DNA from: Tetmemena sp. SeJ-2015
Taxonomy: Eukaryota; Ciliophora; Spirotrichea; Sporadotrichida; Oxytrichidae
NCBI GenBank assembly: GCA_027382625.1
Contig: JAJKFJ010022473.1
Coordinates: 62,001 to 126,000, forward strand
Length of the DNA stretch: 64,000 bases
Direction of reading: 5' to 3'
Part shown: one piece after another, positions 48,322-60,295 of the stretch
How positions within the stretch are numbered: the stretch's first letter is position 1
Layout: every line of letters starts with the position of its first letter
Position numbers and translations under genes: made by a program
Notes under the pieces: model-generated
Seen by the model: the letters and a program-made list of their open reading frames with translations, nothing else
Told to the model about the DNA's origin: nothing
Database searches by the model: none

Positions 48322-49905
48322 ATGTTTAATGTGTACAAACATGACCACGTTTAGCAAGAGCTGTAACAGCAACTGGAGCATGTGACTCTTCAAGATAAGC
48401 TGAATAAATCGCTCTTAGGTAATGATTTGATAGATCAAGATTTCATTTCTATCTCTAGAGAAGACATTATTATCCTTTTAAAATTTAATTTATTGAAGAG
48501 GAATAAGCTTTCGAAGTAATATAATGAAAGGATAGCAAGTTTCGTGAAGAATATGCTTACAAAGCCGGTGAAGATTTAGAGAGAGCAGCACATCAGTCAA
48601 GCAACAGACCCAGACTTTAGATTTAAGCAGTCTGTACGCTTGGATTCAAGCCAGATCATGAGAAGGCCGACCAAAGAAATGCGCTTCCAATCCAACAACT
48701 TAGAACGTATAAGAGTAAGTGATACTTTTAGAATTATTCATGCATAATAGGAAGCAATAGACTAGAATAAGTAATTGATAACTGAACCTGCTGAGTTTCC
48801 TAAAGGAAACAATACCCAGGCAATCCTAAATCTAAGGCCATATGATAAATAAAAACTAGTAGACCCGAGTAACCCAGCATTCAAGTTCAAAGCCAACTCA
48901 GGAATGGAGAGAGTCATAGATGCAGTTTAGAATAGTAGGAACTTAGCTCCTCATGACTCAATCAATTAAACAGTTCAATTGAAGAGTAACATATCTTCAA
49001 AGAAGATTTTGTTGAAGCACAAGAGCTATGTTAATAGAACTCTTAATGTAAATTCTACTTCGATATCTCCAAGAGACTTGCACTCAGGCTTACATCAAAA
49101 GACTCACTTCAAAGCCGTTTATGAAATGTTTGTAAATCCTGCTAGTGGAGTAAACTAAGTTCAAGATGAATCTTTGAAAAGAGCGATAAGAATGGCACCT
49201 TCAATTGAGCAAGCTAAAACTTAAGCATACTTGAATAACTAGTTTAAATTTGACTAAAAAATGAATGTAAGCTATTTAATTAACTCCTTTCTTGCTAATA
49301 AGTGGGACAGTAAAGGTTACACTTCCTTGAATTAAGCAAACACTAGCTAAACATTTGCGAATGGAAATAGATTCAAAAGTGAAAACAAGAGCATGTCGGA
49401 GGGAGTAAATGAGAAGGAGTTGGCAATTCAGCTGTTGAGAAACTGCAACTATATTCGTTCCTCAAAGCGAAACATTAGTCTTGATAACTCAGTATCTTAG
49501 TATACTCTTAATGATTACCACCTTAAAAAGCATTCTCTTATTAGAGATATAAGCTAGTACAAGAATCTCAAAAATGAGAGAGAGGCCTATGCCTCGGGAA
49601 ACTACTCTCATGCTCAGCAATCTCCAAATGGCTAAGGCAAACTTAACAAGACTCTCTTGCTTGTTTAAACTTCAAAGTCTAAACTTGATCCTTACGAAAT
49701 GAATATCTATATCAAGGATTCAGATAGTATGGTCAACTCTAATAATAAATATAACAGCAATTCATCTGCGCAAAGCAAACAGTTCACTCAAAAGCGATAG
49801 TCGCATGGCATCATTGGAAATAATCCCTCTTTAATGCCCTCACTCCCATTAGTTAATTTAGGAACATAAATTGAGTTACGATAGACTTTGATTAGAGTTT
49901 TGTGA
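48322..49905 (+). CDS. 527-residue disordered basic protein, uninterrupted
   Basis: One frame of 528 codons from MFNVYKHDHVQQELQQQ to TLIRVL and TGA at 49903, with no intron or IES, using many TAA/TAG as Gln. The N-terminal 70 residues are helical and charged (DFISISREDIIILLKFNLL); the rest is rich in Ser, Asn, Gln and Lys without repeats or known motifs. It lies 84 bp after the preceding gene and 48 bp before the next, all on the plus strand. Function not recognisable. Confidence 0.8.
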
Positions 49906-49953
49906 AATGTATTAAAGATTAATTGATGATAATTTAATAATATAAAATATAAA

Positions 49954-50762
49954 ATGAATATAAGCAAGAGAATTTTCATGCTTGCAAAACTGCAAAATGC
50001 TGCAGTCACTAGAAGCACTTTCCTTCTTCAAGCGCCAGTGAGATTCACTCACGCACGTGGATACAACGATTTCTATGATGGACACGGGAAAATCTTCCAT
50101 GAAACTAACATGGCTCTTATGAATGCTAAGGAAACTCCTCAATTCCTTTACATAATCAATAAGTATGATACTTCGATATTTTTATTATTCTAAAATTTGA
50201 AGTATGGGTATCAAATGACTGACACTCAACTCGCTTACGCTTTCAGCTTCATTGGAAAAAGAAATCTAGACAAGGATAGCGGCTTCTGGGAAACCATTTT
50301 CCCAGCTGTCAAAAAGCAACTCGCCACCCTTGATAGAAACTGTACTCGCTCTCTATTTAAATACTTTTAGTTAGCTAAATTTTATTTGCTCTCTATTCCA
50401 CTTCATTGAGGGAGCAAGTTTGTTGAAGATTTAGGACAATGAATTTTGGGAGCTCGTAGAGCAAAAACTTGTCGATGAGCGCCTTCACAGATACTTCACT
50501 CTCGAAAAACTCACTGAGACCCTCTGCCTCCTTGCTGAGGTCGGAAATCAAAAATTCGATTGAAGTTTAGATTATTGATTAAGGAAGAGGTTCAGATGAG
50601 CTGATCGACATAGTTGAGAAAACTCTGATCAAGCATAAACTCGCCATCACCCCAGAGATCGCTGACAAGGCCAGAGAAGGATTTCGTCAAATCAACAAAG
50701 GCAGTGAAATTCTCTTCAAGGTCCTCGATGACCCAACCGTCGAGCTTCCTGCTCTCGAGTGA
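49954..50762 (+). CDS. Probable mitochondrial protein, ciliate-type, function unknown
   Basis: After excising three IESs the frame gives about 225 residues. The N-terminus (MNISKRIFMLAKLQNAAVTR) is basic, hydroxylated and lacks acids, like a mitochondrial presequence. Then: FHETNMALMNAKETPQFL, KYGYQMTDTQLAYAFSFIG, FHFIEGASLLKIQDNEFWEL, HRYFTLEKLTETLCLLAEVG and IADKAREGFRQINKGSEIL, ending PALE and TGA. The repeated helical units resemble the helical repeats of organellar RNA-associated proteins, but I cannot name the family. The fact that three excisions each restore a sensible sequence is good evidence that the gene is real. Confidence 0.8.
50161..50206. other. IES, pointer AAGTATG
   Basis: AAGTATG at 50161-50167 and 50200-50206, with AT-rich DNA between. 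Removing 39 bp joins PQFLYIINKYG to YQMTDTQLAYAFS. Confidence 0.88.
50348..50397. other. IES, pointer GCTCTCTATT
   Basis: The 10-bp repeat GCTCTCTATT is at 50348-50357 and 50388-50397. Removing 40 bp joins LATLDRNCTRSL to FHFIEGASLLKIQ. This is the longest pointer seen here. Confidence 0.9.
50543..50586. other. IES, pointer GGAA
   Basis: GGAA at 50543-50546 and 50583-50586. Removing 40 bp joins LCLLAEVG to RGSDELIDIVEKTL and removes a TGA. Confidence 0.82.
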
Positions 50763-50976
50763 AAATAACTTCAGCACTTTGGTTTTGCGAAGCAAGACTT
50801 CTATTATTTAAAATAATGCATTTTTTATAAATACCTTCATCAACACTCTCTCTAATATTGATAATAAATATAGACCAATGAATCTAGATAACCTTGTTAT
50901 ACATATTGAAATTCAATTAAGATTAAGAGTTCATAAATATTTTTCGAAGAGCTCTCATACGGTCTGATATTAGTCG

Positions 50977-51621
50977 TCAGTATACCTAAAACATTTCAGA
51001 GTAATTCGTTTTATAAAAATCTTACCTGTCAAAAAATCTCTCTCTTTAATAATCTGTGTCATTCGAACGAAATCTGAATATTTTTGAGAATCCCCAGTTT
51101 ATACCATCGTAGAGGGACACTACTAGATATTTCGCACTTCCAACTACATACATATTTATAAATAATTTAACATAAGTCGAAAAGGTTTCTGAGACAGTTT
51201 GCGAAATTTCAGCAAGTCTGTATCCCGACCCAGAGCTCGAATCTTCGGATAGGTAATTTCCCATTCCATGAATTCTTGTATCAGAGAGGCTCCTCCTCTA
51301 ATACTATTCATTCTATTGAGAGTTTCTAGAGTCATTTGGCAGGGGTTCATAATATTATTGTATTAAAGCATTTAGGTAAGGGTCGGGGTTTTAATCTAGT
51401 GGCTCTGACTCCAAAAGATTTGACTCTTAATCCCTCTGTCTCTCAAATCTATCTATTTTTTTAATAAGTAAGAGGATTAAACATTATTTTTTCCCTAAAT
51501 TATTCCAGAGTGACTTACCGTTATCTTTGGAGGTGTAATATCCGATGTAGTCTTGGGTAGTTTTAGAGATCGCTGAAAGTGAAGATGTCAGAGTTGAAGT
51601 GAGTTGACCTGCAACTTGCAT
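50977..51621 (-). CDS. Small hypothetical protein, about 190 residues
   Basis: Starts MQVAGQLTSTLTSSLSAISK at 51621. A 65-nt GT-AG intron (donor after TSKDN) leads to ERQRDQESNLLESEPLDQNP, PYLNALIQQYYEPLPND, SGSGYRLAEISQTVSETF, VKLFINMYVVGSAKYLVVSL and a short charged end (YQRERFFDRQDFYK) before TGA at 50977. A segment of about 20 apolar residues (FINMYVVGSAKYLVVSLY) might be membrane-associated. Family not recognised. A competing frame through the same region is open but less protein-like. Confidence 0.6.
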
Positions 51622-51709
51622 TTTAATAAGCTATAATTTATTTAATTCGCTGCTACAAAATATTTATTTTTGTAAGAAGATGATAATTATATTCAAAAAT
51701 AATTATTTT

Positions 51710-54700
51710 TCAAAGTTAGATCTTATGATTAAGAGTATTAAAGTTTGAGTTATTCTAGGGCATTATAGTTCTTTTATTAACTTTTTTAGCAGAAGTATTG
51801 TTGCTTATATTTTCAAGCATTGACCGAATTTCTTTTACAAAAGTATCCCCTGTTTTCCTTCCGCTAACTTGCTGTTAATTTATTTTTGAATCATTCACTG
51901 AATTTTTATGATTGATGGGAGTCATATTTTAGAGATGATTTTGCTTTTATGTCAAGAAGCTTGGATTCTTTCTAATTTAAGTCATCTGTCTTTTATTAGG
52001 GGAATAGTTGTAGCTTCCCTTCTAACCAGAGACTGCTTTTCTATTCTGAATATCTTTCCCATCCTTTTAAATGTTTGTACTGCTCAAGTCATTGCTATCT
52101 GGTGGAGCAATTAAGCTCACAGCTTTTGAGGTATGAGTTTGAGTTTGCAACCTAAATGCTGGTCCGTTCATATGATTCCTTCCCATGGCCTTTACTTTTA
52201 TTCCAAATTTGGTTTTCATGGAGTCAGAATCTTTCATCTTTGAGGGAGGGCTTTAGTTATTTCCAGCTACTGATGCTGTTATCTTAGACTCGTATTTGCC
52301 TCCTTTCTTTCTAGATCCAGCCTCAGGAGATTCAAAAGTGCTTTACTTGGAGTTTAAATTGACTGCTTAGATTTTCCTTTGAATTTCTTAGATCTTTTTC
52401 TTCGTTGAAGACTGTTATTCAATACCACTTCTGCGATCTTTATCTCCACAGGAGATGTCAGAGATGTTTGAGCACTCTTCCACTAGCAAAGTACCGTAGC
52501 TCTAATCACAGAAAGACTATCTTTTACCAATGGGAGACACATTTTAAGAACTATCTCCTGTATTTATCCCCTTTTGACGGAAAGAACAGGCTTTAATTAT
52601 TCACGAAAGAAGACTTTTTATTTGAGTAATTTAGCTTAGCTTGAGCATTTCTATTTATCAAGCTCGACAAAACTGTGCTCTTACAATAAATATAAGGCCA
52701 TTTACTTTCATTGTAATATAGTTATAATATCCTTCATTGGAACTTTTTATAGGTTAGGAGCTTAAAGGTTTGACAGTGAAATTTAATTGCTTAGATTTAA
52801 GGTCTGTTGGCTTGAGCTATTGCTTTGACCCTTTGTAAATCTCTTGAGCTTCATCATCTTTTTGTAATTCTCTTATATTGCCACATCGTCGTCTAAATCC
52901 TGCAAGATATCGTATTAGTCAAGTCCTTGCAGATTATCGAACAAGAATGGATACTTACTCTCTGGAGAGTCCTTAAACTCTCTGAATTCGATAGGAGATT
53001 GATTATTGTCACTCAGGAGCTGAGATATATTCAAGTTCTTTTAATTGTCCAAGGAATCATCCTCCAAACCATATATATGCTACCCTATCACATTTTAACG
53101 ATGCTACTGTACTTTCTAGAGAGATCGAGGGCTTAAATTGTCATCCAAGGAGTCTAGGAGCTCTTACTTGAAGTCTATTCTTTTTATTAAGTCGTCTTCA
53201 TCCTACCTGTGGAAGACATAAACTCCTCCTTAATCGTAGCTGCTGACAGTCATAGGTGACTACTATTGAAGAGATTTGAAATTTTTTAGACCCTGAAGAT
53301 TAGTATTTCTTCTATTGCTTGTTTGATTGGTATTTGCTAAATTCTTATGCAGCTGACTTTAATTGAAGAAAGCTTTATGATGACTTTCTAAATTCCTAGT
53401 TGAGCTCTGGTAGTTCTGTTATAGAAATGGGTCTTCCAAATCATTTTTAGTCAATGAGTTATCAAAAATAAGTTATAATAGAGAACTAAATATTAAAGTT
53501 CAGAAGATTGATTTCTTGAACATGTTTCCTTGTTCCTTTTTGGCTGGATGTGTACTTATTGAGAGATGGACGTTTATTTTTCATGAGACTGTGATCCATA
53601 TTAGATTTAAGTCAAAATAGAACTAATTGCAATTATTTTTGCGATCCATATCATAGTAATCAAAGTCGACTCTAGAAGACTCTCCAAGAGATTGTATATC
53701 TCCAGGCTGGAGCGTATACATGTCTCGACTCACTCTCTTTTCATTATTGATCTTAGAGCCTCTTTTTGAATGATAATTCTAAGCGAAACTCATTCTGCTT
53801 AAGCTTCCTTCAACTCTAACTCTCGAAAGTTATTCTGCTGTCAGCTTTTGATTAATTCCTGGCTTTGAATATAGATAGAAAAGCAAGTAGTCGACTGTGA
53901 ATTGAGGAAAGCTCTCACAAAGGCCTCTGAAAATTGATCCTATATACTCCAAATCTATGTGACTAGATCCCATATGCTTTAAGAAGGAAGGGTTCATAGA
54001 TGATCTCCCATGCATCTGAGACTTTTCTTTATTAGAAATCGCATAGATAGAGAGGCCATCGTATTTTCCCAAAGAGAAAATCATGTCATAAAATACTTAA
54101 AATTTAATATATAGACATTTGTTTAACTTATCTGCCTATATCTTGGAATTGAACTTCGAATAGATCTTGGTCTGAAGACTGCGTAACAACTACATTATCC
54201 TCGCACTCATTTAGCTATAAGTGTTGCTTATTCTTTAGGACACAAATATCTATCAATTACTAGAAAGATATGAGGAAGGCTTTTACCAACACTTGGGAGC
54301 TCTATATCAGCTGTGTTATACAATAATGATTATTTACATTTTTCTTTTAGAGATATGCATACTTAGGCTCTTAAAATACAAGTTCAAAGTGCTGAATCTT
54401 TAGTGACTAATATTCAAAAGGGTAAGTTGTGTCCTAGCAGTTCGATATCTTATCAAGAATTTGAGAGTTGAGCAAGTCATCATCATATGCAGCATACCAA
54501 ACATAGTCATTTACTAATTGATCTTTGCGTCTCAAAATGTGAGGATTCACATCTATAAAAACTGTTGCTTAAAATCTTTATTTTACCTGGATTGAAGCTT
54601 TTTTTGATGGTGCTTTCTAAGTCTCTATCTATATCGACATTTTTATTTCTGGCTGTTGATACATTTAGGCTATCTTCGTCATAGCTTTGAGTCTCCTTTA

Positions 54701-55254
54701 AAGGGCTGTCCTCAAAATCATTCTTCTTCATCTCAAGTACAGATTTGAAAGCGCTTTTGAACTTATCTCTTTAAAAACTGCCAAGAGGCTGCTTGGTGTG
54801 GCTTTGAAAGTTTCTATCATTTTTCTGCTATATCAGTTTTTATTGGTGTGATCTGTGAATCACTTGAGGAGATTAAGAATTCATCAGCCCCGAAAATATC
54901 ATTAAAAATAGTAATCTATTAAGTAAGAAAATTAGAATTCTGTTATTTAGCTGGTGCCTCCTATTATGGTCCCTTTTAATGAGTTTTATTGGGTAGTGTA
55001 GTTTTTGCATTTGCTGAAGAGCTTTGAATCAAGTAACTAGCCTTAGTGGTGGCTCCACTTAAAATGGCGGAACCTTTGAATGAACTTGAACCTAGCAAGT
55101 CTATTGTACCCACGCTCTAAATTGTTATAATGACTCTTATTGTTTATAAATTTACCTTTTTGAATTTATGTTCACTGACATAGGGCTGTCTGGTATTTCT
55201 ATGAGGTGTGGAGCTGTCATTATTGCTGGTATTTTGCTTTTTTTGAGACCTCAT
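51710..55254 (-). CDS. Large low-complexity protein(s) of unknown function
   Basis: Start taken at 55254 (MRSQKKQNTSNNDSSTPHRN), 210 bp from the divergent U2AF-like gene. Recognisable stretches: FGADEFLISSSDSQITPIKT, KNVDIDRDLESTIKKSFNPG, YVWYAAYDDDLLNSQILDKI, KYDGLSIYAISNKEKSQMHG, FRGLCESFPQFTVDYLLFYL, RVSRDMYTLQPGDIQSLGES, and a C-terminal RKTGDTFVKEIRSMLENISN ending in TGA at 51710. Frames change often and not all junctions were resolved, so this may be two genes (a break near 53.5 kb is possible). The middle, with ordered aromatic-rich segments, is the most likely folded domain. No family recognised. Confidence 0.45.
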
Positions 55255-55464
55255 GTTAAATCCTCTTTAGCCCGCGGAATTTTATTTTTCATTCATCTTA
55301 AGCATCTTAAGAGTTATTGTAATTATTTAAGTTTAAATGATGCTCCTACTCCAGTTAAATTATCAACAAATATGTAAAATTACTGAATTGATAGAGATAA
55401 ATTGAATATTATAAGAAGTAAGAAGAAAGTTTAAGTAGAATTAATTATAATCTGAGAAATAGAA

Positions 55465-56865
55465 ATGGGTAAGAGATCTAGATCAAGAGGCAGGAGAGAA
55501 TTGTCTGAAAATTCTAGAGATAGAAAGGATGACAAGAAGAAATCTGCAAAGCATAAAAGTTCCAAGAGAAGTAGAGAGAGGGATAACTTCAGAAACGGGA
55601 GGCGCTCTAAGTCAAACAGCAGAGATAGGAGAAGAGATAGAAGCAAGGAAAGAAGGGATAGAGGTGGAAGAGACAACAAGAAGAGAGACGACTTTAGATT
55701 TGATTCTCCTCCTAAAGACCATGAGCTTACTAAAGGTATTATGGCTGCTGCAGCAAGTATAGGAGGTGGATCTATAGCAAATGCTTAGAGCATACTTTCA
55801 AGCATTTAATCAATGAGTATGGCTCAGACTGCAAAAATTGATAGGAAGCTCTATGTAGGAAATCTTCCTCCTGGCATTACATAAAGGATGCTGATCGATT
55901 TAGTAAATGAGGCTATGCTAAGTCTTGGAGTAATTGAAGAGCCTGGAAATCCAGTTGTGAGTGCTTGGATATCTTCAGATGGTCACTATGCTTTTGTCGA
56001 ATTTAGAACTGCTGACGAAGCTAATCATGGATTTAATCTGCAAGGCATGAATATCTAAGGCAATGAAATCAAAATTGGTCGGCCTAAGGCTTACAGTGGC
56101 ACCATGAATGCAATTGGCTTAATGGCTGGTGGTATGAATATCTAAGGAGGAGCTCTAGCAGGAACTGCTCTTCTCGGAATGAAGAATTCGACTTATCATG
56201 CTCTAGATGATAACACGACTTCTGGTATTTAAAATCCTTTAATGGGTGGCAAGATGGCTGATGAAATTCTTGTCATTCAGCAACCATCTCGGGTGTTGAT
56301 GATCAGAAATATCGCAACTCTGGAGCTCACTAGAGACGATAATGTCTTCTCCGATTTTTACTCTGATATTATGGACAAATGCCAAACTTATGGAAAAGTC
56401 TAGGCAATTAAAATTCCAAGGCCTGTTTTCATCGATCGCTCAGAATAAAATACCAAAGAAGATGCTGAGTTTGAGAGACTGGCGAAAGAGCTTGCCGAAA
56501 AAGAAAAGGAGGAAATGGATGCTGATCTATTGACGAGCAAAAGAAAAGCAGAAGAAAAAAAGAAAAAGGCACTTCTTCCTTTGGAAGATCCAAGAAACTA
56601 TAATTATCCTGAGGGTTTTGGATCAGTATTTATTGAATTTGCATCTGTCAGTGATGCCAGGAGAGCGAGGAAATATATTCAGTTGTTGAAATATTCTGGC
56701 AAAGTAGCAGAGTGTGAGTATCATGATGAGGATAAGTTTGCCAATGATTTCTTCGCTAGACCAGATCCAATTAAAAGAGAGATTAGAGGTCTTGAATTCG
56801 AGGGACTTGAAAATTGTGCAATTGAATTCACGGAGGCGAGACCTAGTGAGCCAATGAAGATATGA
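55465..56865 (+). CDS. U2AF2: U2AF65-like splicing factor lacking the second RRM
   Basis: Nuclear factor that binds the polypyrimidine tract near 3' splice sites and recruits U2 snRNP. One uninterrupted frame of 466 codons. Residues 1-80 form an Arg/Ser/Asp-rich region (RSRSRGRRELSENSRDRKDD). Residues about 127-209 are RRM1 with KLYVGNLPPGI as RNP2 and GHYAFVEFRTADEA as RNP1. A Gly/Met/Ala-rich linker follows (about 210-272), then a C-terminal UHM-type RRM (SRVLMIRNIATLELTRDD, FGSVFIEFASVSDARRARKY). Human U2AF65 has a second RRM between these two; here the linker of about 60 residues has no room for it. The Gly-containing RRM1 and the UHM match U2AF65 better than other RS-RRM proteins such as RBM39. 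Confidence 0.88.
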
Positions 56866-57226
56866 TAAAGTAAATTCTTAATTAATTTTCAAATTGATTG
56901 TATGCTGAAGTAAGATGATAGAATTTAAAAACTTTATATTATATACATATAGTGGGTTAGAGATCTTATAATTTGTAATAAATAAAACGATAAAAAACTC
57001 AAAAGAAGAGGCTGCTTTCTTTCAGCTTATTGGAGCTTTAATTTGATGAGCTTATCTATTTAAAAAAGCTCTAAATAAATAATTAATATTTTATGGTCCC
57101 TTCATTATTAAATAAGAGAATAATCAATCGCATTTTAAGGGAAATATGCAAAAAATTTTATTGCACAACTTTTATAAAATTTCTCTAAGTCTTTAACAGA
57201 AGAGTTTGCTAGATAAAGTTGAACTA
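56866..57226. other. AT-rich intergenic DNA
   Basis: 3' flank of the U2AF-like gene and of the next gene, which converge here. Nothing recognisable. Confidence 0.6.
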
Positions 57227-60200
57227 TCATCGAATCTCTCTATTTTCAGCTGGAAAAAATTCTTTGAGGTCAATTTTAAAAAGTATTTAAATTAAAAATT
57301 AATGTTTCAAACATTAAAGATGAAAATTAGATTTAAAATGGGAAAAGATTTAATCTTTCATAGCCAAAATTAATATCCTTTGGTTATAAAAATTATTTTT
57401 ATAATTCGATGAAACCTTTCCTTGAGATCCATTTGTAAAATTTTTGCCTCTATTTGAATGCTATTGGCTTGCTTGTAATTTCATTTCATACCCAGTCTTA
57501 TTCTCATTTTATTGCTTATAAGATTGATAGTCCTGAGAATCATTAGTAGACTACTATTACTTATTTGAAAGCAGAGTTTTATCTTTTTAATTGGAATATT
57601 GGTAATAGTCATCCTCGTTATTATTTGTGATTGATTTATTCTTCTAATGGTTAACACTTTGCTGCAATTTCAATTAATTAACCTTGCTCTCAGTCATTTT
57701 CTTAGATGATTGTCTCGAATTTAACCCACTGGTATTTTTAGATTGTCCTTAAGATTACGTAAGAGATGTTATGCCTCTGTTTTGATTGTTTATGCTCATT
57801 TGAATAAGAGCAGCATTTGAACTAGGAGCATCTTTCTTTTTCTTTACTTTAAACTTTAAATCTTGATACTCATTCTCACTATCGTCATCACAAACTCCAA
57901 ACTTCCTCCTTTAAGAATTAAATTTCTGTAATTGCATATTGTACTCTGAATCATCAGCTATACTTTTTTAATTTGGCTAGGTAATTGTCGCATCAGATTA
58001 ATAGTCATCAAAGTTCAGTTTAAAAGAGCCCATACCATAGTCATTAAGCTATCCTCGATTTTTATTTTTATCTGTTAGGCCCTCTCCTCCAAAAGAAGAT
58101 TCACGAGACATTAGCATCTTGATACCTAGATTTCTTCTTCTTGCTCTTTCCTCCGGATCTAGTTACTGGGAGGATATTTGAATCATGTCCATTTAATCTT
58201 CTTAGTTATTTTCATAATCATCAGAGTGAATGCTGAAATCTCGATGCAGTTTGCTATAGGTATCCCTTAGTCTTATTCCTGATTTTTAAATATTTTAAAC
58301 CGATTTTTGGTACTCATTAGGAGGACCTGCTCTGCTTTACTGCATTATTGTACTCTAACTCTCATCGATTTATTTATTTCCGATGATTTAACTTTGTCTA
58401 TTTGTTTCAGTAGACTAGAGCATCTTTACAAAATCCTAAATGGGTATCAAGTTCTTTCTTTGCTCAAGTCTTACTCTTTCCCATTCCTCATTTTTATGTG
58501 GATCTTAAACATTATTCATAACTTCTTTAGCATCTTCTTCATCTTCATAAGACTGTTAGTATCGATTTTAACTTTAGCTTTTCTTTGACCCATTCACACC
58601 TTCTCTACTTCCGAACGAGCTTCTTTTAATATTTTGTTAGTTTGATAGGATGATATTGATGTGCCTATCATTAGATTTCCTCCCTCCTTGCTGTTTTGAA
58701 GATTAGTGGAGGGTGTTGCTGTAGTTATCGATTGTGGATTCTTATAATGAGTAGTTAAATGATTCATCCTGCCTAGCTGCTCAGATTTTAAATTCCAAAC
58801 CCTTTTGCAGACCTTGTGTCTCTGTTAGCAATGACGCTATTTGCAAATTTGGTGTTCATAATGTTAGTAACTCCAGCTTATGGGAGTTTATGAGTTTGAA
58901 TACCTTCCTTTTAAAAAGAGAGCTTATTGACTCTTGAATCTCCGCTGCTGCTACTTGTCACATCAACGCAGTCATCATCGTCATCTGAACGAGTATCCAA
59001 GCGTAAAGTATTTCCTCCCTCTTTTCGAGTTATAATGTTTTCGTTTTTAAAATCAAGAGTTGCCATCTTCTTGAATTAGAAGTTATCCTCATTCATAAAA
59101 CGATTGTTTGTATTCCCTTAGAAGTAATTGTTCTTCAAATTTGGCTAGTTTTTTAAATAGTCATCATTAACTCTCCCTGCAGAATTATTCTTTTTGTCGT
59201 CTGAGGGAGGAATCCTCAAGTAGACCACTCTATTATCAGGATTCTAAATGGCCTCTAAGTTTGGCTATTTAGAATATAGACTGGTCTTGTTTCCCTTATG
59301 ATTTTAAGGAGGTGGAGATGCAAATTTTCTTCCAATTTGCCCTATGAATTTCGAAGCCCCAATCACAATATCTTCTAAGACTGCATTATTTGAGCCTGTG
59401 GGTCTATGGTGAGGGTTTTACATATTGTTAGTTATCACTCCTTGGTCATTTGCTTAGTATCCATTGAAATATGAAGAGACAAATAATCAGTAATAATATT
59501 TCACTTAATATGCTATTTACCTCTGAATACTTTCCTAGTTTTATAGATAATTGTTCTGTTAGATGCCAGCAGCTCCATTAGCATAATATCTTTTTTAATT
59601 TATGTTTGAATTGTGAGGATTTATATTTAATTAAACTATCGGGTTATCTGAGAGATATGGAGGTGGAGTTAAATCTCTGAGAGTTTGCTGATTTCTACTA
59701 CTAACCTTTTCTTTATTTCTGTCCTCTAGCTTTTTGAATTCTTATTCTAGGAAGGGGTCATCGAAAATACGAGGTTTGTCTCTTGGAAGGATCCTATCGA
59801 TTAAGCCCTTTACTAGCTAAATTAAGTAAGTACGCTCGCACATTAAGAGCTAGATAACTACTCTTAAGTCTTATGGCTAATTTTTAACTGTAATTATTAC
59901 TCAAAATTTAAAAGTGGCATGCTTAAAATTCTTAGGTAATTAGTATCTTCGATGAACTTATATAGGCTCTTCAGGAAGTTGTTATCACTTGCTAGTATTT
60001 CAGATCTGCCAACTTTTTTTACCTAGCTGCTGAGGACATCGAGGTCAGCCTCTATAGGAAACATCCTATCCAAGAGTTACTTCTCTTTCATTGCCATTTT
60101 TTCGTCTATTAAGGATGTGTACTGATCAAAACAAATTATCTATTATAGCTGATCAAACAAGAGATCTCTTGAATTCTTAGCATTTATTGATTGCTTCCTC

Positions 60201-60295
60201 GCTAATGAATATTATCTATTCGGCTATTGAGAAGTAGTTTGTTTATTATTCATAGACGAGTGCGTGTTATACTGAGCAACATTTTAGTTCTTCAT
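57227..60295 (-). CDS. Gln/Asn/Ser-rich low-complexity protein, unknown function
   Basis: Starts MKNQNVAQYNTHSSMNNKQT at 60295. The N-terminal part is helical and charged (MKEKQLLDRMFPIEADLDVL, SEILASDNNFLKSLYKFIED); then KGLIDRILPRDKPRIFDDPF, LRDLTPPPYLSDNPIVQLN and long Asn/Gln/Ser-rich stretches follow, with a basic patch (DLKFKVKKKKDAPSSNA) near 57.85 kb. The C-terminal end is uncertain: the frame stays open to a TGA at 57227, but composition becomes AT-rich after about 57.4 kb. At least one frame change occurs near 59.8-59.9 kb. Family not recognised. Confidence 0.55.

Noticed and set aside
25934..50586. Frame breaks as sequencing errors
   Set aside because: Each break is an insertion of 13-283 bp bounded by direct repeats, not a 1-2 bp indel, and they recur in unrelated genes.
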